Source of the DNA: Siphonodentalium dalli | Lineage: Eukaryota; Mollusca; Scaphopoda; Gadilida; Siphonodentaliidae | Assembly: GCA_032622095.1 (NCBI GenBank) | Contig: CP136064.1 | Coordinates: 138,773,954 to 138,837,953, forward strand | Length of the DNA stretch: 64,000 nucleotides | Reading direction: 5' to 3' | Shown here: in pieces, positions 1-13,038 of the stretch | Layout of the letters: each line of letters opens with the position of its first letter | Numbering within the stretch: the first letter of the stretch is position 1 | The notes under the pieces: generated by a model | Seen by the model: the letters and a program-made list of their open reading frames with translations, nothing else | What the model was told of the DNA's origin: nothing | Database searches by the model: none | Program-made: the position numbers and the translations under genes

Positions 1-1100
1 GGGTCCAGCACGTAATTATCTTTTAGATGGAAGAAATTTATTTGTTTCCATGATAAAAATCGAGCGTGTACTGTGAACAGTGGTGACGCAGGCAGTGTGC
101 GCTTAAAATGTAAACAACTTTCTCAAGTGTCGTTTTGGTCAACATATCGCTTTCTCGACGGGGAGATCTGATCCGAATAAAAGCTAAGATGTATTTAGAT
201 AGAATTATTGAAAGAATTTGACCGAGTATTGTGCAGTTTGAGAGAATCGAGTGGAGAAAACGTTTAGTCAAACACGCGAATTCTGCCAATTACAGTTGCA
301 GACGAGCGCTGTCAGAATCAGATAATACAGATTGACAACAAATGCAGGCCTGAAACTAACCTGTTTGGGAGGTAAATCCCACTTATTAGATATAAAAACA
401 ATCCTTCCTAAGCACATTGCACAAGTTTTTAATATCTTAGGACACAGTAACAGTCAAAATGAATGAATTTAAATCACGATTCCGAGACGAAGCGAGACAT
501 GTACTGTGTACGATTTTTGACTCACTTTGAGGCGCCTTGTTTTCGATGACGTATTTTGCGTTGCCCCACAACCTTAACCCTTTCCAATTCCAGCGGCATT
601 TCAATTGGTTGAAATTAAAAATTTCTCAAGTTCCAGCTCAACCTGAATCTAGTTACCCAATTGGTAGAAATACGTTAGCAGTAATTCTTAGTTTAATGAG
701 TTATAACTCTAATTTTATTGACGATATGAGCTCAACAGCATAATATGAAACAGTTTATGGCGGTGTTATCCAAACGTGTGCTTTGATAATGATTATAATT
801 TTATTTTGCGATCAAACGTCAGTGCAGCTCAGCAGAAACGCATAGACACTAGTTCAGTTCAGCAGAAACGCATGAGTCCTACGATTATAGTACACCCACT
901 GGACGCGCTTCGGGCGTCGGTCAATGGGTGAAAAAATCAAGGCAATCGGTAGAGTCGTTTTGGATCTATTCGCCTTTATCAAAGAAATCAGGGCAAGGCC
1001 CATCACCTTGCAGGATACCCAAAAGTCAAAATTTGAATCGGGTGCTGTGACGTCAGTTTTTGTTCGATTGCGCTAATTTTTACGGCGTTGTCTTCAGTTC
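1..1100. other. Unassigned sequence, no gene seen
   Basis: I see no convincing coding region, RNA gene or element boundary here. The only structure noted is a short direct repeat, CAGCAGAAACGCAT, starting near 830 and again near 860, 30 bases apart. Confidence 0.5.
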
Positions 1101-1105
1101 GGAAT

Positions 1106-1356
1106 AGCGATGCCGCCTTATGAATTTGGTCAAATTCAGAAGAAAAAAGTTTTTGAAATTGAAATTGCACTGCAATTTCGGTACTTCAATGTTTACCAAG
1201 GGGAAGAGCTATCGCAACCGTTTTGCATTAGTTACCCTACACACTCGAAGTTGTCCCGTCTTTCTATCTTTATCCGTTCCGAAATTCAGTTCGAACTAGC
1301 GATGCCGCCCTATGAATTTGGTCAAATTCAGAAGAAAAAAGTTTTTCAAAGAGCGT
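1106..1356 (+). repeat. Direct repeat, 192-bp offset, in an open frame
   Basis: A stretch of about 53 bases starting at 1106 (AGCGATGCCGCC...) recurs almost unchanged at 1298. A more diverged copy of the core appears near 1762. The 192-base offset is a multiple of three, so both copies encode MPPYEFGQIQKKKVF in one open frame that runs 1110-1574 (154 codons). I do not recognise that protein. It could be a real small repeat-bearing gene, but a duplicated non-coding segment that happens to be open is more likely. Confidence 0.5.
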
Positions 1357-1984
1357 TAACCGATTCTTCGACCATACCGAACTTTCGAACCGGAAGAGCT
1401 ATCCATACCATTTTTCGCGTGCTTGTAGCACATGATAAAAGAAAACTAATAATGCAAGTCCGAACTCGATATCTCCAGCCGTTCCGGAGAAGATACGTAC
1501 ACAACAGTAATACACATAAAGAGCGTTTAGTGCAAAGGTCAAGGTCATACGAAATTCACACCCAGTCGGGTTAATAGCTAAGGACGAATGCTATATATGT
1601 ACCAAAAATCATTTTAATCGGTCAATAAATTTTTGACCCATAAGAGATCCAAGCTCAATAAAAGTTCAATCTAGTTTAAATGTGGCTATAATCAAACCGC
1701 CATTACTCCGCCATTTTTTAACCGATTGACCTAGTTTATATTGCATCTTAATCGTCTTTGCCATGCGATACCACCCTGTGAGTTTGGTCAAATTAGGACG
1801 AACTATTTTTTGCAACAAAATTACTGGCGAGGTCAGGGTCAAGGTCGGACAAAAATAGCGGTAAGTGCATCCAACTAACTTTTAGTGGATGTATATGAGT
1901 AGGAAATATCAAATCAATCGACCCGGCGGTTTCTGAGATATAAGGTGTTTTATAATAAATAAAAATAAAAATAAGAATTACAAT

Positions 1985-2061
1985 ATACTTCAATGTTAAC
2001 ACATTGAAGTATTATAAAAATAAAAATTACAATATACTTCAATGTTAACACATTGAAGTAT
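1985..2061. repeat. Tandem pair of 28-bp palindromes
   Basis: A perfect inverted repeat, ATACTTCAATGT-TAAC-ACATTGAAGTAT, lies at 1985-2012 and again at 2034-2061 (49-bp period). The pair abuts the 3' tail of the L2-like fragment that begins at about 2060. Confidence 0.7.
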
Positions 2062-2680
2062 AATAATAATATGTGTATAGCGCTTATCCACAATAAGCGG
2101 GCCCTAAGCACTTGACATAAACATAAACATGAAATATAAATATACACAATATCAAAGTCATTTTCTGAAACGCTGCGCAAACAAGTTTTCATTGACTTTT
2201 TAAAGTCGTCAAGAGATGGTGACTCATTTATGTTCAATGGCAGAGGATTCCTTGCATTTGCGCATGTTACTTTGAAGGATCGGTAGCCAACCGTGATCAA
2301 ATTAGCACCAGATAGTGTCAAAAGAAGTTTGTCCTCTGAACGAAGTGATCGGTGTGGGACATACGGAACAAGGATATCACTGAAGTATGCTGGAAGAGCT
2401 TTTGAGTCAGGGTTGCTTGATATGCATAATTATGTAACAAGTTTATAAATAATCCTATCTGTCACAGGTAGCAAATGTAATTCTTGCAACATTTCATCTA
2501 TGTCGTCAGATCTTTTACGGCACAGAACTATCCTTGCAGCAGTGTGTTGCAGACGCTGAAGCCTGGTAATTTGTATAGATGGTATACCAGTCAAAAGAGA
2601 GTTGCAATAGTCAAGTCGACTGAGAATCAGAGATTAAGCAAGTTTTTTAGCTGAGTCAGTGTTTATGTATTTCCTCATTA
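2060..2680 (-). mobile_element. L2/CR1-like LINE, truncated 3' end
   Basis: This is a second, shorter copy of the element at 3625-6118 and aligns with its 3' end (about 3652-4266) nearly base for base. On the minus strand it runs from the reverse-transcriptase C-terminal tail (pieces such as RLQRLQHTAARI and VGYRSFKVTCAN, in different frames) through a 3' UTR hairpin around TAAGCGCTATAC to an ATT-repeat tail. Homology to the longer copy stops at about 2680, which marks the 5' truncation. Several frameshifts make it inactive. Confidence 0.8.
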
Positions 2681-3359
2681 GATGTACATGCAAATTGTAC
2701 ACATTTCGTGTGATTTCAGTTCCGATAATCCGTTGAGTGGTTTTATATTAACCGTCGTGGAGGCCGCATGGACGTTTTGATATGTTTGTTATCAACACTT
2801 ATCAATTGAATTGAAGTTAATAGTATCGCGAACGGCGGTTGATCGCCACACAAGATAGCATGGAACTGCATTGAAGTTCACAGAAGTTAGAACGTTTCAC
2901 AAATCGACTAATCATTGACAAAACTTGCCTAATTGAGAATGCAACACACAGGTATGATTCGATTCGATATTCGATTCGATTTCATTAGACACTTAGACCT
3001 CATTTACAAAGTTGGAATGTACACTTACAATACACTTACTGCCACTGTTGGACTTGTACACTTCGCTGTAAGTGTACACTTGGAGCATGAATTTCCCTAC
3101 ACTCATAAGTATACGTATTTTACACTGATGACGCACTTGGGAAATGTACCATAGAGTTCCAACTATTTAATAATAATTCCAACTGAAAATACATTTGTAT
3201 GCTGATATTTCTCACTGATATGTGCTGCAAATTTACAGCCTTAAGGGTGCACAGAAAATAAATAATTATGTTTGTAACTTATTTATTGTTATTACTAAAT
3301 GTATTGCAACTGCCATTTGTATATGTACTTCTTTTAATTAGGTCCCTTACTTAATTCTA

Positions 3360-3624
3360 CATGTTGCTACATTATATATTATGCTAAATATTAGCTAGAT
3401 ATTAACTAGAATATAGCTAGATATTAACTAGAATATAGCTAGATGCTTGTGAATACTGTACTAAATACTTGATAGAGAATATAGCTAGATAACGGCTGAT
3501 ATATTTAGCTAATATTTAGTTATATTCTAGTTAAAATGTAGCTTTTTTAGCTGGTATCTAGTAGAGTATTAATCAGCTAGCATCCAGACCATACTAAACC
3601 TTAGCTAAAAATTAGCTAATTGAT
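3360..3624. repeat. TAGCTA-rich repeat, left of LINE
   Basis: Dense, imperfect TTAGCTAA / TAGCTAGATATTAACTAGA motifs. The stretch at about 3508-3620 recurs with few changes at about 6166-6282, on the other side of the LINE. Because the motif is its own reverse complement, the DNA could fold back on itself. Confidence 0.7.
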
Positions 3625-6118
3625 GTAATAATAATAATAATAATAATAATAATATTTGTATAGCGCTTATCCCCAATAAGCGGGCCCTAAGCGCTTGACA
3701 TAAACATAAACAAGAAATTTAAATATACACAATATCAAAGTCACGTTCTGAAACGCCGCGCAAACAAGTAAGTTTTCAATGACTTTTTAAAGTCGTCGAG
3801 AGATGGTGACTCTTTTATGTTCAATGGCAGAGGATTCCATGCATTTGCGCATGTTACTTTGAAAGATCGGTAGCCAACCGTGATCAAATTAGCACCAGCT
3901 GGTGTCAAAAGAAGTTTGTCCTCAGAACGAAGTGATCGGTGTGGGACATACGGAACAAGGATATCACAGAAGTATGCTGGAAGAGATTTTGGGTCATGGG
4001 TTGCTTGATATGCATATGTAACAAGTTTATAAATAATCCTATCTGTCACAGGTAGCCAATGTAGTTCTTGCAACATTTCATCTGTGTCGTCAGATCTTTT
4101 ACGACACAGAACTATCCTTGCAGCAGTGTGTTGCAGACGCTGAAGCCTGGTAATTTGGATAGATGGTATACCAGCCAAAAGAGAGTTGCAATAGTCAAGT
4201 CGACTGAGAATCAGAGATGAAGCAAGTTTTTTTAGCTGAGTCAGTGTTTATGTATTTCCTCATTTGACACAGTTTTCGAAGATCAATGTATATTGTCTTG
4301 CATATCTGGCTAATATGTGATGTCATAGAGAGTGATCTATCCAAAAATACACCAAGGTTCTTCGCGCGATCTGAGAAATAAACTTGGTTACCATCAATAG
4401 TCATAACATCTATGCCCACCTTTTCTATGTATGACAGCTTAGACACCCACATTACTTCAGTTTTGTCACTATTTAATTTTAGTTTATTAGCCAACATCCA
4501 CGATTTCACAGAACCGATGCAGTTTTCCATTACAGTGAGAAGAAAATATGTAAAGCTGTGTATCGTCAGCATACATGTGCGCAGAGACACTGTGTCGCCT
4601 GATGATCTCACCAAGTGGTTTGGTGTAGATTAAGTACAAGACAGGCCCCAGGACAGATCCCTGAGGGACTCCATATTGCAGATGAAAGGTTTTGGAAAAC
4701 GCACTGCCAATTTGAATCCTCTGAACACGATTAGAGAGATATGAACCGAACCACTTGAGCGCGCTGTCAGATATCCCAAAAGAAATTTCCAATCGCTTCA
4801 ACATTATTTCGTGATCAAGAGTATCGAAAGCTGCGCTCATGTCAAGCAGGGATACTAGTGAAAACTTGTTATCATCACTGGCAAGAAGAAGGTCTGAAGT
4901 GATACACAACAATGCAGTTTCAGTACTGTGACCAGGTTTGTACGCTGACTGAAATTTTTCCAGAAGCAAATGTTTCTCCATATGATTTCTCATTTGTTTG
5001 AGGACAGCTTTTTCTAACAGCTTCGAGACGAATTGAAGGTTTGAGATGGGCCTATAGTTCTTTAGCAAGTCGGCATCCAGAGAATTATTTTTAATCAGGG
5101 GAATCACAACGGCCTCCTTAAAACAGTCAGGAACAACACCTTCAGACAAACACCAATTTATGAGCTTTGTGAGTGGTTCTAATATAAAATCGATATGTTC
5201 CACCAGTAAAGAAGTTGGAATGGGATCCAAAACACATGTTTTTGAAGTGGATGATAAAATAAGTTCCTTGACCTCATCACATGTAAGCTTGCAGAACGAA
5301 CTAAGACTGTCACCAACGAACGGTTTGAACTCTGCTTCAGTATTTGATACATCTAGCTGGTAACGCAGGTTTGCAATTTTGTCACGGAAATATTCACCAA
5401 AAGCATCCGGTAATTCACTTTCTTTAACATTAGTAGGAAGAATTGGTACTTTTTTCTTACCACTTAGTTCGTTGCTTATGGAATAGATGACTTTTGTTGA
5501 TTTAGCATTCGCGATTTTAGAGTTATAATATTCCGAACGGGCAGATCTAGTCATTTGATTCATACGGTTGTTCTTTTCAACATAGATTTGACGATCAACT
5601 GTTAGACCGGATTTTCGCCATCTCCTCTCAGCATGCCGCTTATCAGCTTTGGCACTCTTTATTTCATCATTGAACCACGGGGTAGATGGACGACATCGAA
5701 TTTTGCGTGTGACTAATGGCGCATGACCATCCAGTAAAGCACGTAGATTAATGAACCACTGAAGAGGGGATTTCCTTGGATGGGTGTAAAAACTAGAAAC
5801 TAGATCACCGGAAAATTTAACACTGTCAATGGACTTCAAATCTCGAGAGGTAGTGGTTCGTTTAAGTGATATGGGACATAGAATGTCTGTTTTGAGAGTG
5901 ACCAAGAAGTGGTCAGATAAATCGATGTCCTGCACCGTGAGGTTTATGGGTTGAGGGTCAGTTTTGCGAACAATCACCCAGTCCAAAATATGGTGTTGTC
6001 GGTGCGTAGGTACGGATACAAGTTGTTTCATGCCCGAATCATCAATTCAAGTTTTTATGGCGTTAACGTCACTGTCAGTTGTCGAATCAAAATGGAAATT
6101 GAAGTCGCCGAGAATGTA
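3625..6118 (-). mobile_element. L2/CR1-like non-LTR retrotransposon, 5'-truncated
   Basis: The element reads on the minus strand. Its 5' end lies in the endonuclease domain: GDFNFHFD at about 6105-6082, an in-frame stop near 6050, then HILDWVI and SDHFLV, which carry the catalytic D and H. The reverse transcriptase follows. The 3' UTR ends in a GCGCTT/AAGCGC stem next to CTATACAAATATT and an (ATT)n tail (3625-3653), the layout usual for L2/CR1 LINEs. About 2.5 kb is left; the start of the endonuclease and anything upstream are missing. It sits between two copies of a TAGCTA-rich repeat. Confidence 0.85.
3741..6031 (-). pseudogene. LINE endonuclease/reverse transcriptase, broken
   Basis: The minus-strand reading frame from 6031 to about 4530 holds the endonuclease end, a linker and most of the reverse transcriptase: NYRPISNLQFVSKLLEKA, SAYKPGHSTETALL, DMSAAFDTLDHEIML (motif A), YGVPQGSVLGPVLYLIYT (motif B) and YADDTQLYI (catalytic motif C). 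Near 4530 the frame shifts. It resumes in 4614-4195 (MLANKLKLNSDKTEVMWVS, then DRAKNLGVFLD), shifts again near 4190, and ends in 4178-3741 with the family's usual C-terminal block (LQRLQHTAARIVLCRK, ELHWLPVTDRI, WNPLPLNIKESPSLDDFKK). The catalytic residues remain, but two frameshifts and the stop near 6050 mean no full protein could be made. Confidence 0.85.
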
Positions 6119-6490
6119 ACTAAAAAGTAGCTAATTCTCAGCTAGATGATAGCTAAATATTATATTTAGCTAATATTTAGTTATAATGTAGTTAAAATTT
6201 AGCTATTTTAGCTGGTATCTAGTACAGTATTAATCAGCTAGCATCCAGACCATACTAAATCTTAGCTAAAAATTAGCTAAATATCTAATTTGCATAATTG
6301 AAACGGCTAAAAGTTAGCTAACGCTCATGGGTTTTACCAAAGGAAATTCATCTTAGCTAATATCTAGCTAATTTCAGCTAATATCTAGTTAAACTAAATG
6401 GTAACTAGGGTATTGACTAGACCTTAACTAAATGTTAGCTAATGTGACTCGCTAATAATTGGCTAATAATTAACTAGAATATAACTTATA
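6119..6490. repeat. TAGCTA-rich repeat, right of LINE
   Basis: This continues the left-flank repeat: TTAGCTAATATTTAGTTATA, AGCTGGTATCTAGTA and ATCAGCTAGCATCCAGACC recur in the same order as at 3508-3620. The LINE therefore probably landed inside an existing tandem pair or longer array. Confidence 0.7.
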
Positions 6491-6592
6491 TTTGGTAGGG
6501 GCCAGTATATAAGATAGGATAGGATAATTTATATACAACATACACATATACAAACATAACATAGTGGGAGCAAGACAACAATTACAATGTAC

Positions 6593-6593
6593 G

Positions 6594-6622
<29 letters not shown>
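6593..6622. repeat. (AT)n microsatellite
   Basis: An uninterrupted run of about 15 AT dinucleotides. No gene is recognisable from here to about 8490; that stretch is AT-rich and reads as stops in all frames apart from short ORFs without family resemblance. Confidence 0.85.
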
Positions 6623-6627
<5 letters not shown>

Positions 6628-8495
6628 ATATTGAGAGGGAGACGGCTTAGTCCAACAGACTGTCTTCCTGTCATCCCCTTTGTTGTGAGAGTATAAATAC
6701 ATATTGCATGGTTATAGGCTAAGCCGTATACAAACCAGATATATATAGATGGTCACTGTGTGGGCTTCAAAATTATGTAAGAAGTGTTACTACTCGACGA
6801 GAGCGATTGAATGGTCATTAATTTTAATTCTGGATGTCGATCAGTATTATGGTTGATGAGGTTAAGGGATAATGTTCCAGTTAATAACGTAACCAAAGCC
6901 GGACGATTTGGGTCTATATAGACTTTATCTGAATATACAACACTGATGTTTTGAATTTGTGCGACCCCTGTTGTCGCACAGTAGATTGGTGGTATTAAAG
7001 CATTAATGTCGTAATCGGACAGAATTATGTGTTTCTTTCCATTGCCGGCGATCCAAAATGAGAGGAGCTACTATCGGAATTATGCACACTGAGGTTCATT
7101 CGTAGCGGCGGTTTACATTTTATTGAGAACATATGACATTAAGGACAGCACAGTCAAATATTTGCATTGGAGTGTCCTAAAATATAAATCGCGCATGCAA
7201 TGGGAAAATCTCAATCACTCTGGCAGGGCGGGAGATAATACTGGAATCGAGAATCATACAAACGTTATTATATCCCGTTTAAATTATCATAATATTACAA
7301 AGTACGTACGTGAATCTGATAATATCCTTATAGATATCCCTCTATTTTCATGAATCGAGAAGGAATACATTCTTATGAACAAAGCAAAAGATACATCCAG
7401 GTTATCGCGAATTCGGTCGATGCGGAAAGCTACACGATGACGATGTTTGTCGAGTTTCGCTGAAATCTACAATGACATTTCATGAATGAAATGATGAACT
7501 CGACAAGCCTCTTCGTACAATACATATCTCAATCGGATTGCGCATACATTTTCAATAATATAATGGTTAATTTCAGTAAAATACTCCAAACAGTCTTGAC
7601 TTTTGAATACTTTCAGATTGTTGTTGGGAGTTTATATTCTATATTAATTTGTACAAAATAAACGGCTTAAACAGTCGGAGCGGTTAGCGCGTAGTCTGTT
7701 TGCAGTGTGAATTTCCGATTTTACTTATGCCCTGATGTATGATTGACCTATAAATGTATACACGAAATTGCTAGCGAGAGGACCCACTCTATCGATGAAC
7801 CCCTGTATATATATGGAGTGTAATTAATCATAATCACACCACGATATAAGGCCCAAATGAATCTTATTTGATGGACATACGTTTCTAAATGAAGTAATTT
7901 TTATAATATAAAAAGGCCACATATATACCATATCTTACGCATGTGGTTTAGCTGTGGTACGTTAATTACGCTAGCGTGTGGTCATATTAAATATATATAT
8001 ATTTGTAATATCATTAATGTAATATCATGTTTTGGATTGGGGCGATCCCGGCATCCTTTGTTTTTGAACTTGACTATTTCAGAGTAGAGGGGTATGATGC
8101 TTTTCGTAATACGTTTTTAAAATATGTGTCTACTTTGATGCGATGTCATGTCGTCTTCTGAGCTGTTCCATAAGGTGGAAAATGCGTTAAATGGCAGGTG
8201 TTTACTGAATGACGTTGTTAACGTCTTGGGTGGAATAGAGGGTGTTTATTCCTGGTGGCAGTTCCAGTTGTGCGTTTAGTAAACATTTGTAAAAAAGATC
8301 CATGTAAGCGATTATAGTAGAAATCATGTATGCAAGTTGTAGCGTGGACCTTGTAAAGATCATATACTTTTAAAATATATTCTTTTTTTGAAAAGCTGTT
8401 CTGTGTGACTCCTATACATTTTATTGCACATGTTTAGCATGGCTCTTTTTTGTAGCAGGAAGACTTAAAAAAAATTGTGCTGTGGGAATATAATG

Positions 8496-8597
8496 AACAA
8501 ATATAGAGACCATACTAATGAGCCTCTACTTCAACAAATTTGTTAGACCCCCTGAGGTCGCGACTAGGTGGTCTGATGACGTCACAAAGATGGCCAC
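8496..8597 (+). repeat. Dispersed repeat, copy 1
   Basis: Shares GAACAAATATAGAGACCAT, a GTTAGA...GAGGTCGCGACT core and GATGACGTCACAAA, in that order, with the reverse strand of 17845-18003. The copies are diverged. The family is not identified. Confidence 0.45.
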
Positions 8598-9509
8598 CAT
8601 GCCCATTTTCTTAAATTCTCTATTGTTGGATTTCATGATCTAAATATAATTGTGATATAAAATATATGACAATCCTTTTGTACAGTATATGGTGTGACGC
8701 CATGTTATATTTGTGTATAAAAATGTGTCCTATCGATCAAAGATGGCCGCCAAAATGGCGAATGGAAATGAGAAAATTAATGATTTTCCATACATGTCGC
8801 CTACATCATTTTCGATTGTATCGGACTGGTGACGATTATGGAATATATTTCTTCTCTTCAATTTTGATAACGAATCATTTAGGCATCACATCACATGCAT
8901 ATCATTATCGTACGTGAGCTCTTGGTGAGAACAGACAATTCACTATATAAAACCGATATATATGTTAAAACAAGTTAAGTATATGGACCGAATCTGATAT
9001 TATATAACTATTTTAATAGAGACCAACATGGTATGTTGAGATAATAGTGAAGTTGCTAACTTCAGGAACATATTTTTGCATTACTATACATGTATATATA
9101 TACAATTTATGGGATATAGCCAGACTAATATGGTAACTCCTAGTCGAACAGAATTAGAACAGTAAAAGGCATTAGGATATAAATGGATCGGCCTATATAA
9201 TATTATCTGAAAGATGGCATTATCATTATTGTGAACCATGGCCACCTCAATAGTCAAGCGTCATAATTCAACTTCATTTCCACATTTCCGTTGGTTCACG
9301 ATAACGTTCTAACCAAATCATCAACATGACACGTCACGAGTTGTTATTAACTCCGACTAATATGTTTACGTCAGTACGTATGGACAACCCAAAACACGCA
9401 CATGTGCGTCCATCTATAAAATGATAAATGTATGTACTAGTGCCTGTATTTCCGGCCAACTTGGGCTATATGATCACGTCAGTACGTATTGACGACAAGT
9501 CTCTATTCT

Positions 9510-10058
9510 GCAGATTCGCTATTCCGAAGGTTCACTTTTCCGAAGGTTTGTGTTATTTTGATAATACACTTTGCACAACAAAACAAGGTGAAACTTTAGC
9601 ACAAAAACACATCGGCAACTCTACAAAAACATGTTTATTACACACGGATAAGTTGATAATACAATGTTAGAGAGCTTCCTATTTCAAATGCATGGTATAT
9701 AATATGGCATATATTTAATTTATGTGATCTGGGGGTTCGAAAATTAAGTGGGCCTTTAATGTTGATGTTTCTTACATGTAGCCCATTTCAGTAATGCAGT
9801 CATGGTGTTTTCAACTTTCCATAATAAACGATAAACTGATACTGTCTTATTGCTATTAATAACTGACATCTGGGACAATTTGAGAATTATAATGGGGTGT
9901 ATAAATGTACTATATGTGAATACTAGCTTAATAGTATTTTTCATTCCTCGTGTGGTTTTCGTGGCGGGGGGGGGGGGGTGGGTGCAAATTTTAATTAATT
10001 TCTGCGAACCTTCGGAATAACGAACCTTTGGAATAGCAAACCTTCGGAATAATGAACA
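9510..10058. mobile_element. Inverted-repeat element with TTCGGAATA-type termini
   Basis: The left end (about 9510-9560) holds two ATTCCGAAGGTT-type units and the right end (about 10003-10055) holds three in reverse complement (CGAACCTTCGGAATAACG and variants). The interior of about 450 bp is AT-rich with a G-run at about 9965-9977 and has no transposase-like ORF. This fits a non-autonomous DNA element (MITE); exact ends and target duplication are not clear. Confidence 0.55.
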
Positions 10059-11840
10059 CGTCCATCAATAAATGTATGCATGTTCATGGGACTGTTTATA
10101 TATACATATAAGACTGGAGTAAAGTTGAGACCAATACGTTTTTGTTAATTTTGGTGCCCGAATTTCAACGAAATTTGGTGTGGTGACTCAGGGTGCCCTG
10201 GTAGAGTGTATAATGGCGTTAGTTTTTCTAAATTTTGATTTAAACAAATTTAAATGAATACAAAATAGGAACCTATGTGAATATATATTTAGGTACAATA
10301 TAAACCTATTTGCAAGAGAATATGTTGCAGCACCAGATATAGGGGTATATGGGCCACAGTTAGACATGGGTCAGAGTGAGACATGGGCACTGACATTTTT
10401 CTAATTTCCAGACCAATATCCATGTCGCCAGTCCAGATATATTAGACTAAGCCATATAACACATGTTACTATATTTGTTCAAAATGCTATTATCAGGTGA
10501 AGGTTGAATCTGGCACCGCAACCAATTTTCAAGGCAACATTAATTAATTTAATTTTTGCAATTTTAAGGGAAAAATATCCTATTGGATGAATTTACATAT
10601 AATACTGAATACATTTTTGTAATGTGGAAAATAGGGATTTATTGCATATTTCACATAGCCACATCTGATTAATTTATTGACTTGACTTTTATATATGCTT
10701 GACTTTCAGCGAGTTACATGGGTGGGGCACAATGACTTAATGAGACACAATGTCTGGCCTGTGGTAGGATCCACCTTCAGTAGATGATAGGCACATCGAA
10801 AAGGAATGACATAATTTGTCAAATGACTATTGTTTTGGGGCTGGAGTGGAAAATAATTTAGATCAAACAGACTGATGTCATTGTGCAAGAGTGGTATGTT
10901 CGGGTCGTTTCCTATATGGTTACTACTCATTAATCAGACGCGCATATATGCACGTTTACGGAGTTCACCATAAAAGTCTATCGAACCACAAAAAATACCA
11001 GATCATGTCATGAATCCCTACACTAGATATGACCGTACTATAGACCATATTCCACCAATTGCACTCTACACAAACCTGATAACTTTTTTATGTTCTGACA
11101 GCGAAATTTATAACAATGAATGAACAAGCAGGGAATATTTCCATTTATTGTTAGTATTTGTTCCTCAATAATCTACTTCACAGTAGAGGTGGTCCCAATT
11201 CAAGATTGCATGGTTGTTTGTGACTTTTGTGAGCTTATATTGTACTCTTAGGTGTCTAATCATTGTAATGATCAATAATAGTGATAGTGGAGACTTAGAG
11301 TGAAATTAATATAAATAGTGATGGAAATTTAATTCTATTTTAATTTAATTCTATATATGTCTCTATGCCAAATAATTTAATGATTGTTGAGAATTTTATT
11401 CAAAATTACTAATCATGCGGCACATGCTGACACTATTAGGCATTATTAAGGAACAGGTATTTCATAATTTACTACCTGTACTGTTTTTTCATTGTTACAA
11501 ACTTCCCTATCGCAACAGCAAAAACTTTGTACTGGTGGAATATCTCATTCTTGACGGGCATAGATACATAGAGATTCCTGGCATGGTCTAATAAAATGCT
11601 ACTAGTACCAGATTAAACATTTATATGACCATCTGCGATTGCCTCATGAGTCAAGTAGAACTACATGTAGAAGGTTACGACAGTTCGATCAGCTTGGTCT
11701 GGAATTATTATGTTCAGCATACAGATTTTTTCCCATCCCAATGTGTCAAGTCGACAATAGCAATTACGCAGGGCTATATTTAATAATTTTTCCACAAATA
11801 GCCACTATATATATGCCATCCATGCTGACCGAGCTTCCGC

Positions 11841-12431
11841 TTAAAGGGGTACTGTACGCCAAATGTTGTTGTTGGTTTCTATAGTCTCCGAGTCGGAGAA
11901 TAAGGTAACAATGTTTTCATTATTTGAAAGTCTGTTGAGTACGAAGTAGTGATACGGATGACAAATTTACCGGAATGCAAAAATACAAATTGTCGTTGTC
12001 GAGTAATTTTTGTTCTATTTTCAACCAAATGAATCAAATAAAATTTATATTATAGGCATACTAGTCCCATATAATCATTTAAGTTATTGTATCGTCGCTA
12101 GTCAGTGAGTGGCTTTATTGTTCTCCCCGTATCATCATAATATTTTAAGCGATCGTGTGTGCGATCGGTTTAACAATCCAGTATCCCTCAATTACTTTGT
12201 TTTATTACGGAAATTCGTAATTTAATTGACGCCATTTTATGGCTCCAGTCATAAATTCAATTTATATCAAATTATTAACTTTTAAATTATTAAATTTTAA
12301 GATAGCCTATTAACCTGAGCTTTTACAGAATACATCTTCGACTCAAATTACTTATGTTTCTATATATTATCGATATTAGATCGTTGTTGTCACCGGAAAT
12401 TTAATGAAAATGGCGTACAGTACCCCTTTAA
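11841..12431. mobile_element. MITE with TTAA target-site duplication
   Basis: The 17-bp terminal repeats AGGGGTACTGTACGCCA (11845-11861) and TGGCGTACAGTACCCCT (12411-12427) are perfect inverses and are flanked on both sides by TTAA (11841-11844, 12428-12431). The body is 583 bp, with no transposase. TTAA duplications are made by piggyBac and Kolobok transposases, so one of these presumably moved it. Intact terminal repeats suggest a fairly recent insertion. Confidence 0.85.
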
Positions 12432-13038
12432 TTCATGCTTACGGTTTAAAGCAATAACACAGTGTTAAAATCATGAAATATTTAATATGTGAGAATGCTA
12501 AAACAAACCACTGTTAATGGCGTTATTAATGGTGCATTATATTTAATTTGATCTGTCCATCACAGGAAACAGAATTCATAGATGGAAAATTAGAAGCATA
12601 TCCTCTCAGCAGTCACTACACTCTACATTGTGCCGAGAACAAATGGGAGATGTTCTTCTTTTCCTTCACTCACCAAGTTAATTGACTCACTTTGTCAGTC
12701 ACCAATTCACTGGGCTTCACTTGTTTGTCACATATGTGTGTCGACTGCTCTGTAGTGTAGATGGCTAGAATTGTATTTTGACCCGATTCACATTCACCGT
12801 GAGTGAGTGAGGCTGAGCCTGAACAGACTGAAGTCGTTGAAAACTAAATTTACTAATCTGTAATCACTAATACAATCCTAATAGTAATTGACTAGTATAG
12901 TACCAGTAGTAAATGAGTAAATCAGTCAGCTCTAACATGTCCATTTTCTGATTTCCTTGACCTGAAACCAATAGTGACAGTGTCGGCTACTAAATAAATT
13001 TAGAGAAGTATACGGAACAATTTGCCGCTTGCAACTCT
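12432..13038. other. Spacer without recognised genes
   Basis: AT-rich sequence between two inverted-repeat elements. I see no ORF of interest and no repeat boundary. Confidence 0.5.
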
